DNA of 64,000 nucleotides from BAIKAL-G1 sp943369525 (GCA_943369525.1 CALRNL020000006.1:62001-126000); one strand, 5' to 3'. Numbered from the stretch's first letter, positions 41,899-50,426 are shown. A program made the numbers and translations. Notes: a model not told the origin generated them from the letters alone.

Positions 41899-42444
41899 AT
41901 GGCCCCAGCTGCCGCAGCACCTGCCATGGCCGGGCCGGGCCCAGACAACCTGTGGATGGCGCGGCTCCTGCGCCGGGCGGAACGCCTGGGGGACGAGGGT
42001 GAAATCCCCGTGGCGGCGGTGGTGCTGGATGAATCCGGACGGGCGATCGGCTGGGGGGTGAACCGGCGGGAGCGGGACCAGGATCCCCTCGGCCATGCCG
42101 AATTGCAGGCCCTCAGCCAGGCGGCCCGGCTGCGCCAGGACTGGCGCTTCAACGGCTGCTGCTTGCTCGTCACCCTGGAGCCCTGCCCCATGTGCGCCGG
42201 CGCCCTGGTCCAGGCCCGCATGGGCCGGGTGGTGTTTGCTGCCGGCGATCCGAAACGGGGCGCCCTAGGGGGATGCCTCAACCTGGCAGACGATGCCAGC
42301 GCCCATCACCGCATGGACGTGGTGGGCGGCGTCGAGGCCGATGCCGCCAAGGACCAGCTGGAGCGCTGGTTCAGGCGGCGGCGCCAACAGGCACGGCCGA
42401 AGCCTGGTTTCGGAAGGCCGGCAGCTCCTGCTCCAACAGGTTGA
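41899..42444 (+). CDS. tadA: tRNA-specific adenosine(34) deaminase
   Basis: This 181-residue zinc deaminase converts A34 to inosine in tRNA-Arg(ACG). The zinc and catalytic motifs are HAELQAL (His-Ala-Glu) and LEPCPMCAGAL (PCxxC). VVFAADPK-like residues (VVFAAGDPKRG) and GCLNL follow. Starts at 41899 (MAPAAAAPAMAG), 41926 and 41956 are all open. The core begins at MARLLRRAERLGDEGE, so the first ~18 residues may not be made. The end is antisense to the aminotransferase end by 74 bp. It is divergent from the decarboxylase by 35 bp. Confidence 0.9.
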   Translation: MAPAAAAPAMAGPGPDNLWMARLLRRAERLGDEGEIPVAAVVLDESGRAIGWGVNRRERDQDPLGHAELQALSQAARLRQDWRFNGCCLLVTLEPCPMCAGALVQARMGRVVFAAGDPKRGALGGCLNLADDASAHHRMDVVGGVEADAAKDQLERWFRRRRQQARPKPGFGRPAAPAPTG

Positions 42445-43543
42445 GTAGCAGGTCGACGTTTTCCCTGCGGCTGTTGTGGCCCATCAGGCCCACCCGCCAG
42501 ACCTGGCCAGCCAGGGCCCCGAGGCCGCCACCGATCTCGATGCCGTGCTTGTTGAGCAGGTATTGGCTGAAGGCCTTGCCATCCACCCCTTCGGGAATGC
42601 GCACGGTGGTGAGGGTGGGCAGGCGCCGCTCCAGGGGCACGTGCAGCTCCAGGCCCAGGGATTCCAGGCCAGCCCAAAGGCGCTCGGAATTGCTGCGGTG
42701 GCGCGCCCAGGCGTTTTCAATCCCCTCTTCGGCCAACAGGCGCAGGGCCTCGCGCATGCCGAAATTCATGTTCACGGGTGCCGTGTGGTGATACACCCGG
42801 TTCGAGCCCCAGTACTGGTTCAACAGGCTGACGTCGAGGTACCAATTGGGCACCTTGCCGCTGCGGGCGTTGAGCTTGGCCTCGGCCCGGGGGCCCATGG
42901 TGAAAGGACCCAGGCCCGGCGGGCAGCTGAGCCCCTTTTGGCTACAGCTGTAGGCCAGATCCACCTTCCACTCATCCAGCTTCAGGGGCACGGCGCCCAA
43001 GGAGGTCACCGTGTCAAGCAGCAGCAGGCAGTCGTACTTCAGGCAGAGGTCGCCGATGCCCTCCATGGGCTGGAGCACGCCGGTGGAGGTTTCGGCATGG
43101 ACCATGGCCAGCACCTTGGGCTGGTACTGCTTCAGGCCGGCTTCGATGTCCTCGAGGCTGAAGGCTTCGCCCCAGGGCTTCTCGATCGTGTGCACCTCGG
43201 CCCGGTAGCGACCGGCCATGTCGGCAAGGCGCAGGCCGAAATAGCCCTTGATCGCCACCAACACGCTGTCGCCCGGTTCCACCATGTTGGCGATCGTGGC
43301 TTCCATCGCCGCACTGCCGGTGCCGCTCATCGGAATCGTTAGGCGGTTATCGGTCTGCCAGACGTAACGAAGCAGCTCTTGCACCTCCCCCATCAGCTCG
43401 ATGTAAAGGGGGTCCAGGTGGCCTATCGGCATGCGGGAGAGGGCCTCCAGCACGGTGGGATGGGCATTGGAAGGACCCGGACCCAGCAACAGTCGATCCG
43501 GTGTCGCTATCGGTCCAAGGGAGAGGCGATGGCGATCACTCAC
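42371..43543 (-). CDS. Serine/alanine-glyoxylate aminotransferase (photorespiration)
   Basis: This is a class V PLP aminotransferase of about 390 residues. It has GPGPSNAHPTVLEAL, MSGTGSAAMEATIAN, the cofactor Asp in LLLLDTVTSLG, the PLP lysine in YSCSQKGLSCPPGLG, and YWGSNRVYHHTAPVN. It transaminates glyoxylate with serine or alanine, downstream of glcD in photorespiration. I prefer the GTG at 43543 (MSDRHRLSLGPIATPDRLL). A TTG at 43570 adds nine residues. The 3' end overlaps convergent tadA. No gene is visible in the 269 bp between its start and the apcF stop. Confidence 0.9.
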   Translation of the reverse strand: MSDRHRLSLGPIATPDRLLLGPGPSNAHPTVLEALSRMPIGHLDPLYIELMGEVQELLRYVWQTDNRLTIPMSGTGSAAMEATIANMVEPGDSVLVAIKGYFGLRLADMAGRYRAEVHTIEKPWGEAFSLEDIEAGLKQYQPKVLAMVHAETSTGVLQPMEGIGDLCLKYDCLLLLDTVTSLGAVPLKLDEWKVDLAYSCSQKGLSCPPGLGPFTMGPRAEAKLNARSGKVPNWYLDVSLLNQYWGSNRVYHHTAPVNMNFGMREALRLLAEEGIENAWARHRSNSERLWAGLESLGLELHVPLERRLPTLTTVRIPEGVDGKAFSQYLLNKHGIEIGGGLGALAGQVWRVGLMGHNSRRENVDLLLNLLEQELPAFRNQASAVPVGAAA

Positions 43544-43812
43544 AGGGATAGGGGAAGCGGTGGGGGCCAAATCCGGAGATGGTCAAGCGATGGATGGGAG
43601 CCTAATCAGACGGCGGCTCGAGAGATGGGGCCCTGCAGCCCTAGGGGAACCAATCCGCTGGGGAATCGGGAAGGAACCGAGCGGGCCCCGAAAGGGATGC
43701 AAGTCAGCCCCGAAAGCAGCTTGGCTGGGGTGAGGGACGCCAGGGTTATGGCGGTTTGCCCGAGGGAAGGGAACGCCATCGGGAAGGAGCCAACCAGGCC
43801 TGGCGCCAATCT

Positions 43813-44331
43813 TCAGCGGGCGCGCACGTTGGTGTCGGCCAGACCGCGGCAAAGGTGCTCAAAGGGCACTCGCACGATCGCCACCGGGCCAATGCCCGCA
43901 TCGGTGAGTTGCTCACAAACCACATCGGCCATCAAGGCAATGCTGCGCACCGTGGGACCGGTTGGTACGCCCAGGCTTTTGTAGGTGTCATCGAGCCCGT
44001 TCAGCACCCGTTCATTGAGGATCGTGGCGTCATCGGCCACCAGGGCATAGCTGGCGTAACGCAGGAAGTAATCCATGTCCCGCAGGCAAGCAGCCCAGCG
44101 GCGGGTGGTGTAGGCATTGCCGCCCGGGAGGAGCAACTCGGGGTCGGCCTGCCAGAGGCGCTGGCTGGCCTCCCGCACGATCTCGGCAGCCTCCCGATTG
44201 ATCAGTTCCACGGCGGCCAGGCGCACGGCCGACTCGTCGTAATAGGTGGAGATGCGATCGATGGCGGACCGATCGAGATAGCGCCCCAACTGGTCGTAAC
44301 GACCGATCAGGCCAGTGATGGCATCGCGCAT
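43813..44331 (-). CDS. apcF: Allophycocyanin beta-18 subunit (phycobilisome core)
   Basis: This 172-residue globin-like biliprotein begins MRDAITGLIGRYDQLGRYLD. The phycocyanobilin-attaching Cys is at about residue 82 (AACLRDMDYFLRYA), the conserved Asn of PGGNAYTTRR is at about 72, and NERVLNGLDDTYKSLGVP is also present. PELLLPGGNAYTTRR distinguishes it from ApcB and points to ApcF, a minor core subunit next to the linker ApcE. I chose ATG at 44331 rather than 44352 because the family starts at MRDA. It is monocistronic and divergent from glnA. Confidence 0.9.
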   Translation of the reverse strand: MRDAITGLIGRYDQLGRYLDRSAIDRISTYYDESAVRLAAVELINREAAEIVREASQRLWQADPELLLPGGNAYTTRRWAACLRDMDYFLRYASYALVADDATILNERVLNGLDDTYKSLGVPTGPTVRSIALMADVVCEQLTDAGIGPVAIVRVPFEHLCRGLADTNVRAR

Positions 44332-44511
44332 GGCGGTGAAATTTCGACGCACCTAGGCGGAACGTAGCATCTGCATTCGCCCAGATCCCTTGCCAGGCGC
44401 AGGTTCTGGCGAAGTTGACAGAAACGGTTACGCAACCTGGGGCGGAGCGGGCCCGGGGACCCGGGAGCCCGACCCGACCCGACCTCGCCCAGGCCATCGG
44501 GCGGGAATTTG

Positions 44512-44554
44512 GTAATGGTTGATACAAATTGGGCCCGGGTGCGCTCCGTACGTT
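44512..44554 (+). promoter_or_regulatory. NtcA-activated promoter of glnA
   Basis: GTA-N8-TAC occurs exactly at 44512-44525 (GTAATGGTTGATAC). TACGTT at 44549-44554 fits the -10 form TAN3T, 23 bp downstream. This is the canonical class II NtcA promoter arrangement, placing the transcription start near 44561, about 50 bp before the glnA ATG. Confidence 0.88.
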
Positions 44555-44611
44555 CACCAATTGGCGCCTGTTGGGCACCCCGTCCCGCTCCCCCCCCCCA
44601 GATCCCCCGTC

Positions 44612-46030
44612 ATGGCCAAAACAGCCCAGGACGTCCTTCGCCTGATCAAGGACGAGGGCATCGAACTGATCGACCTGAAGTTCGCCGATCTGCACGGCAA
44701 GTGGCAGCACCTCACCGTCCACACCGATCTGGTGGAGGAGGAGAGCTTCACGGAAGGACTGGCCTTTGATGGCTCCTCGATCCGCGGCTGGAAGGCCATT
44801 AACGAATCGGATATGGCGATGGTGCCGGACCCGGACACCGCCTGGATCGACCCCTTTTACAGCCACAAAACCCTCAGCCTGATCTGCTCGATCCAGGAGC
44901 CCCGCAGCGGCCAGCCCTACGGCCGCTGCCCCCGGGCCCTGGCCCAAAAAGCGCTCAATTATCTCAATTCCACCGGCCTGGCCGATACGGCCTTCTTCGG
45001 TCCGGAGCCCGAATTCTTCGTCTTTGACGACGTTCGCTATAACTCAAGCCCGGGAAGCAGCTTTTACAGCGTTGATTCGATCGAGGCCCCGTGGAACACG
45101 GCCCGCCAGGAAGAAGGCGGCAACCTGGCCTATAAGATCCAACTGAAGGAGGGCTATTTCCCGGTGGCCCCCAACGACACCCTCCAGGACATGCGCAGCG
45201 AAATGCTGTTAACCATGGCCTCCTTGGGGGTGCCCATCGAGAAGCAGCACCACGAAGTGGCCACCGCCCAGCACGAATTGGGCATGAAGTTTGCCGAGCT
45301 AATCAGCGCGGCCGACAACGTGATGATCTACAAGTACGTGGTGCGCAATGTGGCGCGCAAATACGGCAAATCCGCCACCTTCATGCCCAAGCCGGTGTTC
45401 TCCGACAACGGCAGTGGCATGCACGTGCACCAAAGCCTCTGGAAGGCGGGCCAGCCCCTGTTCTTTGGCGAAGGCACCTACGCCAACCTCTCCCAGACGG
45501 CCCGTTGGTATATCGGTGGCCTGCTCAAGCACGCCCCCTCCTTCCTGGCCTTCACCAACCCCACCACCAACAGCTACAAGCGCCTGGTACCAGGTTTTGA
45601 GGCCCCGGTGAACCTGGTGTATTCCCAGGGCAACCGCTCGGCTGCCGTGCGCATCCCGCTCACGGGCCCCAGCCCCAAGGCCAAGCGCCTGGAATTCCGC
45701 TCCGGCGATGCCCTGGCCAACCCCTACATCTCCTTTGCGGCGATGTTGATGGCGGGCCTCGATGGCATCAAAAACCAGATCGATCCGGGTGATGGTACCG
45801 ACGTCGACCTGTTCGACCTCTCGCCGGAGGAACTGGCCAAGATCTCCACGGTGCCGGCGTCCCTCAACGGCGCCCTCGAAGCCCTCGATGCCGACAAGGA
45901 CTACCTGCTGGCCGGTGGCGTCTTCACCGAAGACTTCATCAGCAACTGGATCGCCCTGAAGTATGAAGAGGTGCAGCAACTGCGCCAGCGGCCCCACCCC
46001 CACGAGTTCAGCATGTACTACGACGCTTGA
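44612..46030 (+). CDS. glnA: Glutamine synthetase type I
   Basis: This 472-residue GSI begins MAKTAQDVLRLIKDEGIELI, and ATG 44612 fits this family start. Landmarks are DGSSIRGWKAINESDM, FFGPEPEFFVFDD, EVATAQHELGMKF, KPVFSDNGSGMHVHQS, NPTTNSYKRLVPG (active-site loop) and the NLVYSQGNRSAAVRIP region. It assimilates ammonium into glutamine. An exact NtcA promoter lies upstream, so expression should rise with 2-oxoglutarate under nitrogen limitation. The stop codon is part of a 14-bp tandem repeat, followed by a strong terminator. It is divergent from apcF. Confidence 0.97.
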   Translation: MAKTAQDVLRLIKDEGIELIDLKFADLHGKWQHLTVHTDLVEEESFTEGLAFDGSSIRGWKAINESDMAMVPDPDTAWIDPFYSHKTLSLICSIQEPRSGQPYGRCPRALAQKALNYLNSTGLADTAFFGPEPEFFVFDDVRYNSSPGSSFYSVDSIEAPWNTARQEEGGNLAYKIQLKEGYFPVAPNDTLQDMRSEMLLTMASLGVPIEKQHHEVATAQHELGMKFAELISAADNVMIYKYVVRNVARKYGKSATFMPKPVFSDNGSGMHVHQSLWKAGQPLFFGEGTYANLSQTARWYIGGLLKHAPSFLAFTNPTTNSYKRLVPGFEAPVNLVYSQGNRSAAVRIPLTGPSPKAKRLEFRSGDALANPYISFAAMLMAGLDGIKNQIDPGDGTDVDLFDLSPEELAKISTVPASLNGALEALDADKDYLLAGGVFTEDFISNWIALKYEEVQQLRQRPHPHEFSMYYDA

Positions 46031-46083
46031 TCTTTAGGGCCTGATCTTCAGGGCCTGATCTTTAGGGCCTGATCTTTAGGGCC
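46028..46083 (+). repeat. Four 14-bp tandem repeats starting at the glnA stop codon
   Basis: The unit TGATCTTTAGGGCC occurs four times head to tail, with one changed base in the second copy. The first unit begins with the glnA TGA stop itself. The array lies in the 3' untranslated region, 29 bp before the terminator. Confidence 0.92.
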
Positions 46084-46112
46084 CAAAGAGGGAGTACCAA
46101 ACTGTTCTGAAC

Positions 46113-46152
46113 GGGCCGGATCCAGGCATTGCCGGGTTCGGCCCATTTTATT
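46113..46152 (+). terminator. Rho-independent terminator of glnA
   Basis: GGGCCGGATCC (46113-46123) pairs with GGGTTCGGCCC (46134-46144) over 11 bp including two wobble pairs. An inner GGC-ATT-GCC extends it, and ATTTTATT follows. Since the next gene is convergent, it may also serve the leftward transcript. Confidence 0.85.
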
Positions 46153-46158
46153 GCGCTG

Positions 46159-46983
46159 CTAACGATTGGCGTAATAGCGCTGGGCCAAGGCCTCGGCGCC
46201 AACCCCCTGGCGCCAGGCCCGGCGCAAGCGCCAGTTCTGCCAGAGGCAGCCCAGGAGGCCCAGGCGCCGCCAGCGGCGGCCCGCCACCAGCAGGCCCGGG
46301 CCCAGGCAGCGCAGGGGCAGCTGGCCGGCGAGCCGTTCGACCAGATCCAGGTCTTCCATCAGGGGCAGGGGCCGGAAACCGCCGGCGGCCAGGTATTGGT
46401 CGCGGCGTACCAGCAGGCCCTGGTCGCCGTAGGGGCGTTGCAGCCAGCTGCTGCGCAGGGCGACACCCATCTGTAACAGGGTTAGCCCCAAGCCGGCCGC
46501 CTCGATCTGGAGCTGGAAGTACCAGCCCGCCGGCGGCGAGGCCAGGGCCCTGGTCACGGCAACGGCCCAGGCCGGCGGCAGGCGGGTGTCGCCATGGAGA
46601 AACAGCAGCCAGGGGGCCGTGGTCTGGCGGGCCCCCTCGGCCAGCTGGGCACCGCGGCCGCCAGCTAGCGCCGTGACCCGGGCCCCAGCCAGGCGGGCGA
46701 TCGCCCCGGTGCCATCGCTGCTGCCCCCATCCACCACTAGCACCTCGGCCACCAGGGCCGGCATCTCCACCAGCTGGGCAAGTAGCAGGGGCAGGTGAGC
46801 CGCCTCATTCAGGGCCGGAATGACCACGGCCAAGGGGGGGAGTGGCGGCGCCAGGGACCTGGGGACGGCGGCCCGGCCCCAGGCTGGTGACAGCCAGCGA
46901 GGCCGGCGGCCGCTTCTCCCTAGGACTGGCCCTGCAATGGGCCCTGGCCGAACGCCGGAAGCGGTCCAATCCCTTGCCCTCAT
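46159..46983 (-). CDS. Family 2 glycosyltransferase, TIGR04283 type
   Basis: This 274-residue GT2 has ATG at 46981-46983, which overlaps the stop of the upstream gene (ATGA). The GT-A core is VVIPALNEAAHLPLLLAQL, VVDGGSSDGT, FLHGDTRLPPAW and YGDQGLLVRRDQYLAAGGF, then PLMEDLDLVERL. This matches the family often labelled as arsenosugar biosynthesis glycosyltransferase. The label comes from genome context in some cyanobacteria, and no arsM or arsS is here. The frame is open to 47421, but the first part is a shadow of the upstream gene. Confidence 0.78.
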   Translation of the reverse strand: MRARDWTASGVRPGPIAGPVLGRSGRRPRWLSPAWGRAAVPRSLAPPLPPLAVVIPALNEAAHLPLLLAQLVEMPALVAEVLVVDGGSSDGTGAIARLAGARVTALAGGRGAQLAEGARQTTAPWLLFLHGDTRLPPAWAVAVTRALASPPAGWYFQLQIEAAGLGLTLLQMGVALRSSWLQRPYGDQGLLVRRDQYLAAGGFRPLPLMEDLDLVERLAGQLPLRCLGPGLLVAGRRWRRLGLLGCLWQNWRLRRAWRQGVGAEALAQRYYANR

Positions 46984-47708
46984 TCGGGCCACCGGGCCGG
47001 GGAAACCCAGTCCAGCCAGGGGGCCAGGTCGGCCCGGCGGTCGAGATCGCTCTGGCAGCGAAGCAGCTGGGCCGCCAGCCCCCGCTGCTTCGCTGCCTGC
47101 AGGCAGCCCTCCAGCACCGCGGCCGTGCCCCAGGGCTGGCCCGCCACCAGGGCGGCACCAGCCAGGTCGAAGCCGCTGCGATTGAGACCGATCAACCAAT
47201 ACCCCCCATCCAGGGCTGGCCCCAGCACCAAAGGCCCGGTGTCGAGGGCCCGAAAGGCCGCCACCAGATCGGTGCCAGCCAGGTCGGGCAGGTCCGTGCC
47301 GACCAGGACCACCTGCTCGGCACCGGCGCCAAAGGCTCGCTGCCACTGGCGTTGCATGCGCAGGCCCAAGCTTCCCCCCCCCTGGGCGCAGAGGTGGGCC
47401 ACCCCCAGCTGCTGGCCCCAACGCCGCCGGGCGCCCGGTCCCAGCCCATCCACGGCCAGCACCAGATCAACCGCTTGTTGGTGCCTGGTGCCCCGGGCCA
47501 CGGCCAAGGTGTGCTGCAGCAAGCGGGCCTGGATCCCGGCCGCCAAGACAGCCCCATCGGCGCCCAAGCCGGCGGCCAGGCGTCGCTTGCAGCGGCCTGG
47601 GGATGGCCACCGGGCCAGCACCACCAACCGGCGCCGCCCCCGAGCCGGTGCCACCCTGGGGCCTGCCATACCCGACCGCCTAGGGGCCTGCCGCCGATCT
47701 GGCCCCAT
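46980..47708 (-). CDS. DUF2064 / TIGR04282-type glycosyltransferase-like protein
   Basis: This is a nucleotidyl/glycosyl-transferase-fold protein of about 242 residues. It has VVLARWPSPGRCKRRLAAGL at the N-terminus, VVLVGTDLPDLAGTDLVAAF in the centre and LGPALDGGYWLIGL, the typical DUF2064 motifs. It is regularly paired with the TIGR04283 GT2 gene, as here by a 4-base overlap. I chose ATG 47708 because GAGGGGG lies about 8 bases upstream. ATG 47669 is an alternative. It follows the HtrA gene by 11 bp, so the three are probably one transcript. Confidence 0.75.
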   Translation of the reverse strand: MGPDRRQAPRRSGMAGPRVAPARGRRRLVVLARWPSPGRCKRRLAAGLGADGAVLAAGIQARLLQHTLAVARGTRHQQAVDLVLAVDGLGPGARRRWGQQLGVAHLCAQGGGSLGLRMQRQWQRAFGAGAEQVVLVGTDLPDLAGTDLVAAFRALDTGPLVLGPALDGGYWLIGLNRSGFDLAGAALVAGQPWGTAAVLEGCLQAAKQRGLAAQLLRCQSDLDRRADLAPWLDWVSPARWPE

Positions 47709-47719
47709 CGAGATCCCCC

Positions 47720-48892
47720 TCAGTTCTTGGTGGGCAATTCGGCTGGCCGCAGGTCGAGGCTGAGGCTCTGGCCTCCCCGCCGCACCTTGAGGGTGAGGGG
47801 TTGGCCGATCTGGCCCTGGTCCACCGCCAACTGCACCTCGACGGGGTTCTTCACCGCGTTGCTGGCCACTGCCTCGATCAGGTCGCAGGCGCGCAGCCCG
47901 CCCTTGGCCGCCGGACTGCCCCGCAGCACCTCCACCACCACCACTCCATAGGTTTCCGGCAGCCGGCACTCGGCATTGGTGGCATTCACCTCCCGGGCCA
48001 GTTCGGGGGTCAAGCCCTGGAGGCGCACGCCGATATAGGGATGGGACGCCCGACCCTTCTGCAAAATTTCGGCGGCCACATCCCTGGCCAGGTCAATCGG
48101 AATCGCGAAGCTCAGGCCGGCGCCAGGGGCCTTGCGGATTGCCGTGTTAATGCCGATCACCTGGCCCCGGTCGTTGATCAGGGGGCCGCCGCTATTGCCG
48201 GGGTTGACGGCCGCATCAGTCTGCAGATAGGGCACCCGCTGGCCGGCGCCGATCGCATTGGTGCGGTGCACGGCACTGATGATGCCCAGGGTGACGGTGT
48301 TATCGAGGCCAAGGGGGTTGCCGATGGCAATCGCCCACTGGCCCGGACGCACCTTGTTCGAATCGCCCAGGGGAGCCACGGGCAAGCCCGTAGCGGCCAG
48401 CTTGACTACGGCCACGTCGGTGACGGGATCGGCCCCCACCACCTTGCCGCTGAAGCGGCGGCCATCGGGCAGGGTGACGCCCACTTCACTGACCCCATCA
48501 ACCACATGGGCATTGGTGAGCACCACCCCATCGGAGCGGGTGATGAAGCCCGAGCCCTGGCCCTGCTCCTGCTGCACCGATGGTCCGGATCCAAACAGGC
48601 CCCCGAGGGGGTTGATCACCCGCTTCACCGTGTCGATCCGCACCACGGCAGGACCGACCTTGTCAACGGCATTCACGACGAAGTTGTTGCCCTGCTGGAG
48701 CGTGGCCTGGGGTGGGGCATCGCTGATCGGCACCTTTTGGGCCTCGGAACGCTGGCCCGGCAGGGAGGGGAGACCGGGCAGGGTGATCGTGGCGCAACCC
48801 ACCAGCAGCGTGCCGAGGACGGCCGGACCCAGCAACGATGCAGCCAGGGGACGCAGGGCTAGGCGTGGGGGGGCCTGGTTGGGGGCTGCCAT
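47720..48892 (-). CDS. HtrA/Deg-family serine protease, predicted lipoprotein
   Basis: This 390-residue protein has a signal peptide with the lipobox LLVGC (Cys ~33), so it should be lipid-anchored. The trypsin-like domain has the catalytic triad His ~129 (LTNAHVVDG), Asp ~159 (DPVTDVAVVKL) and Ser ~234 (AVNPGNSGGPL). One PDZ domain covers about residues 290-385. It degrades or refolds damaged envelope or lumen proteins. Cyanobacteria have three relatives (HtrA, HhoA, HhoB), and I cannot tell which this is. It is divergent from dnaA with 97 bp between. Confidence 0.9.
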   Translation of the reverse strand: MAAPNQAPPRLALRPLAASLLGPAVLGTLLVGCATITLPGLPSLPGQRSEAQKVPISDAPPQATLQQGNNFVVNAVDKVGPAVVRIDTVKRVINPLGGLFGSGPSVQQEQGQGSGFITRSDGVVLTNAHVVDGVSEVGVTLPDGRRFSGKVVGADPVTDVAVVKLAATGLPVAPLGDSNKVRPGQWAIAIGNPLGLDNTVTLGIISAVHRTNAIGAGQRVPYLQTDAAVNPGNSGGPLINDRGQVIGINTAIRKAPGAGLSFAIPIDLARDVAAEILQKGRASHPYIGVRLQGLTPELAREVNATNAECRLPETYGVVVVEVLRGSPAAKGGLRACDLIEAVASNAVKNPVEVQLAVDQGQIGQPLTLKVRRGGQSLSLDLRPAELPTKN

Positions 48893-48910
48893 GACGGGGC
48901 TAGGAAAGAC

Positions 48911-48965
48911 CGGAACAATTCCGCTTTATTAAAGACGGTTTGGCCGCCGGGGCCCTGCCTATATT
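48911..48965. promoter_or_regulatory. Palindromes and -10-like box between htrA and dnaA
   Basis: The short divergent gap holds CGGAA-CAA-TTCCG (48911-48923) directly followed by CTTTA-T-TAAAG (48924-48934). TATATT (48960-48965) is a plausible -10 for dnaA, 24 bp before its GTG. No DnaA-box cluster is seen. Confidence 0.4.
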
Positions 48966-48989
48966 CGGTCCTCAGGTGGCGGGCAAACG

Positions 48990-50426
48990 GTGCAGCAGGG
49001 AGAGGAGCTCTGGCACCAGGTTCAAGCAGCCCTGCAGGGCAATTTCAGCAAGCCCACCTTTGAGACCTGGATCCGGCCGGCCCGCTGCGCCGCCCTGGAA
49101 GCCAACCAGCTGCAGCTGATCGCCCCCAACGCCTTTGCCTGCGGCTGGCTGCGCAAGAACTACCTGGAAACGATCGCGGCCGTGGCCAGCGAGCTGGCCG
49201 GCCGGCCGATCAGCGTGGTCGTTGAAACGGCCGCCAACGAGGAAGCGGCAACCCTGCTACCGCCCATGGCGGCGACGGGCGCCGGCCCCTCGGGTGAATC
49301 GAGCCGCAGCCAGGGGGGCGGCGCCGGTCCGGCCAACGCGGCCCATGGAACCGCCAACGGCACCACCGCCACGGGCGAAACGCCGCGCAAACTGGCTCCG
49401 GGCCTCAACCCCCGCTATGTGTTCAATCGCTTCGTGGTGGGCCCGAACAGCCGCATGGCCCATGCCGCCTCCCTGGCGGTGGCCGAAGCTCCCGGGCGGG
49501 AGTTCAACCCCCTATTTCTTTGCGGCGGCGTCGGCCTGGGCAAAACCCACCTGATGCAAGCGATCGGCCATTACAGGCTCGAGATCGACCCGGAGGCCCG
49601 GGTGTTCTATGTCTCCACCGAAACCTTTACCAACGACCTGATCCAGGCGATCCGCAAGGACGGCATGCAGGCCTTCCGCGATCGCTATCGCGCCGCCGAT
49701 TTGATTTTGGTGGACGATATTCAGTTCATCGAAGGCAAGGAATACACCCAGGAAGAGTTCTTCCACACCTTCAACGCCCTCCATGAGGCCGGGCGCCAAA
49801 TCGTGATTGCCAGCGACCGTCCCCCCAGCCAGATTCCCCGCTTGCAGGAGCGGCTGATCTCCCGGTTCTCGATGGGCCTGATTGCCGATATCCAGGCCCC
49901 GGACCTGGAAACACGGATGGCGATCTTGCACAAAAAGGCCGAACAGGAACGCATGAGCCTCCCCCGGGATCTGATCCAATACCTGGCCGGCCGCTTCACC
50001 TCCAACATCCGCGAACTGGAAGGCGCATTAACCCGGGCCGTGGCGTTCGCCTCGATCACGGGCCTGCCAATGACGGTGGAATCGGTGGCGCCCATGCTCG
50101 ATCCAGCCGGGGTGGAGGTGGCGGTCACCCCCCAGCAAGTGCTCGCCAAGGTGGCCGAAGTCTTTGGCGTCGCGATAGAGGATATGCGCAGCCCCAGCCG
50201 CAAACGGGCCGTGAGCCAGGCCCGCCAGGTGGGCATGTATCTGATGCGCCAGGGCACCAGCTTGAGCCTGCCCCGCATCGGCGAAGCCTTCGGCGGCAAG
50301 GACCACTCCACGGTGATGTATGCGGTTGAGCAGATCGAGAAAAAGCTGGCAGCTGATCCCCAACTCGGCCGCCAGGTGCAGCAGGTGCGCGACCTGCTGC
50401 AAATTGATTCGCGCAAACGCAAGTAG
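48990..50426 (+). CDS. dnaA: Chromosomal replication initiator DnaA
   Basis: This 478-residue AAA+ initiator has a GTG start. Domain I begins GEELWHQVQAALQGNFSKPTFETW, a variable Gly/Ala/Thr-rich linker lies at ~90-130, Walker A is GGVGLGKTHL and Walker B LILVDDIQFI. IRELEGALTR precedes the C-terminal helix-turn-helix with GGKDHSTVMYAV. It opens oriC. dnaN is not adjacent and no oriC-like region is visible, as is usual where cyanobacterial dnaA lies apart from the origin. It converges on the next gene. Confidence 0.97.
   Translation: MQQGEELWHQVQAALQGNFSKPTFETWIRPARCAALEANQLQLIAPNAFACGWLRKNYLETIAAVASELAGRPISVVVETAANEEAATLLPPMAATGAGPSGESSRSQGGGAGPANAAHGTANGTTATGETPRKLAPGLNPRYVFNRFVVGPNSRMAHAASLAVAEAPGREFNPLFLCGGVGLGKTHLMQAIGHYRLEIDPEARVFYVSTETFTNDLIQAIRKDGMQAFRDRYRAADLILVDDIQFIEGKEYTQEEFFHTFNALHEAGRQIVIASDRPPSQIPRLQERLISRFSMGLIADIQAPDLETRMAILHKKAEQERMSLPRDLIQYLAGRFTSNIRELEGALTRAVAFASITGLPMTVESVAPMLDPAGVEVAVTPQQVLAKVAEVFGVAIEDMRSPSRKRAVSQARQVGMYLMRQGTSLSLPRIGEAFGGKDHSTVMYAVEQIEKKLAADPQLGRQVQQVRDLLQIDSRKRK

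Noticed and set aside
43544..43812. Possible small gene between apcF and the aminotransferase
   Set aside because: Open frames here are short, Arg/Gly-rich on both strands and lack any recognisable motif.
43813..44331. ApcB instead of ApcF
   Set aside because: The PELLLPGGNAYTTRR and GVPTGPTVRSI forms fit ApcF, and no apcA or apcC is adjacent, as would be expected for apcB.
44545..44611. Possible glutamine riboswitch (glnA RNA motif) because CGTTCACC occurs before glnA
   Set aside because: The other conserved parts of that aptamer (the GGAAGTAGG-type stretch and closing stem) are missing, and the CGTT overlaps the predicted -10 box, so it would not be transcribed.
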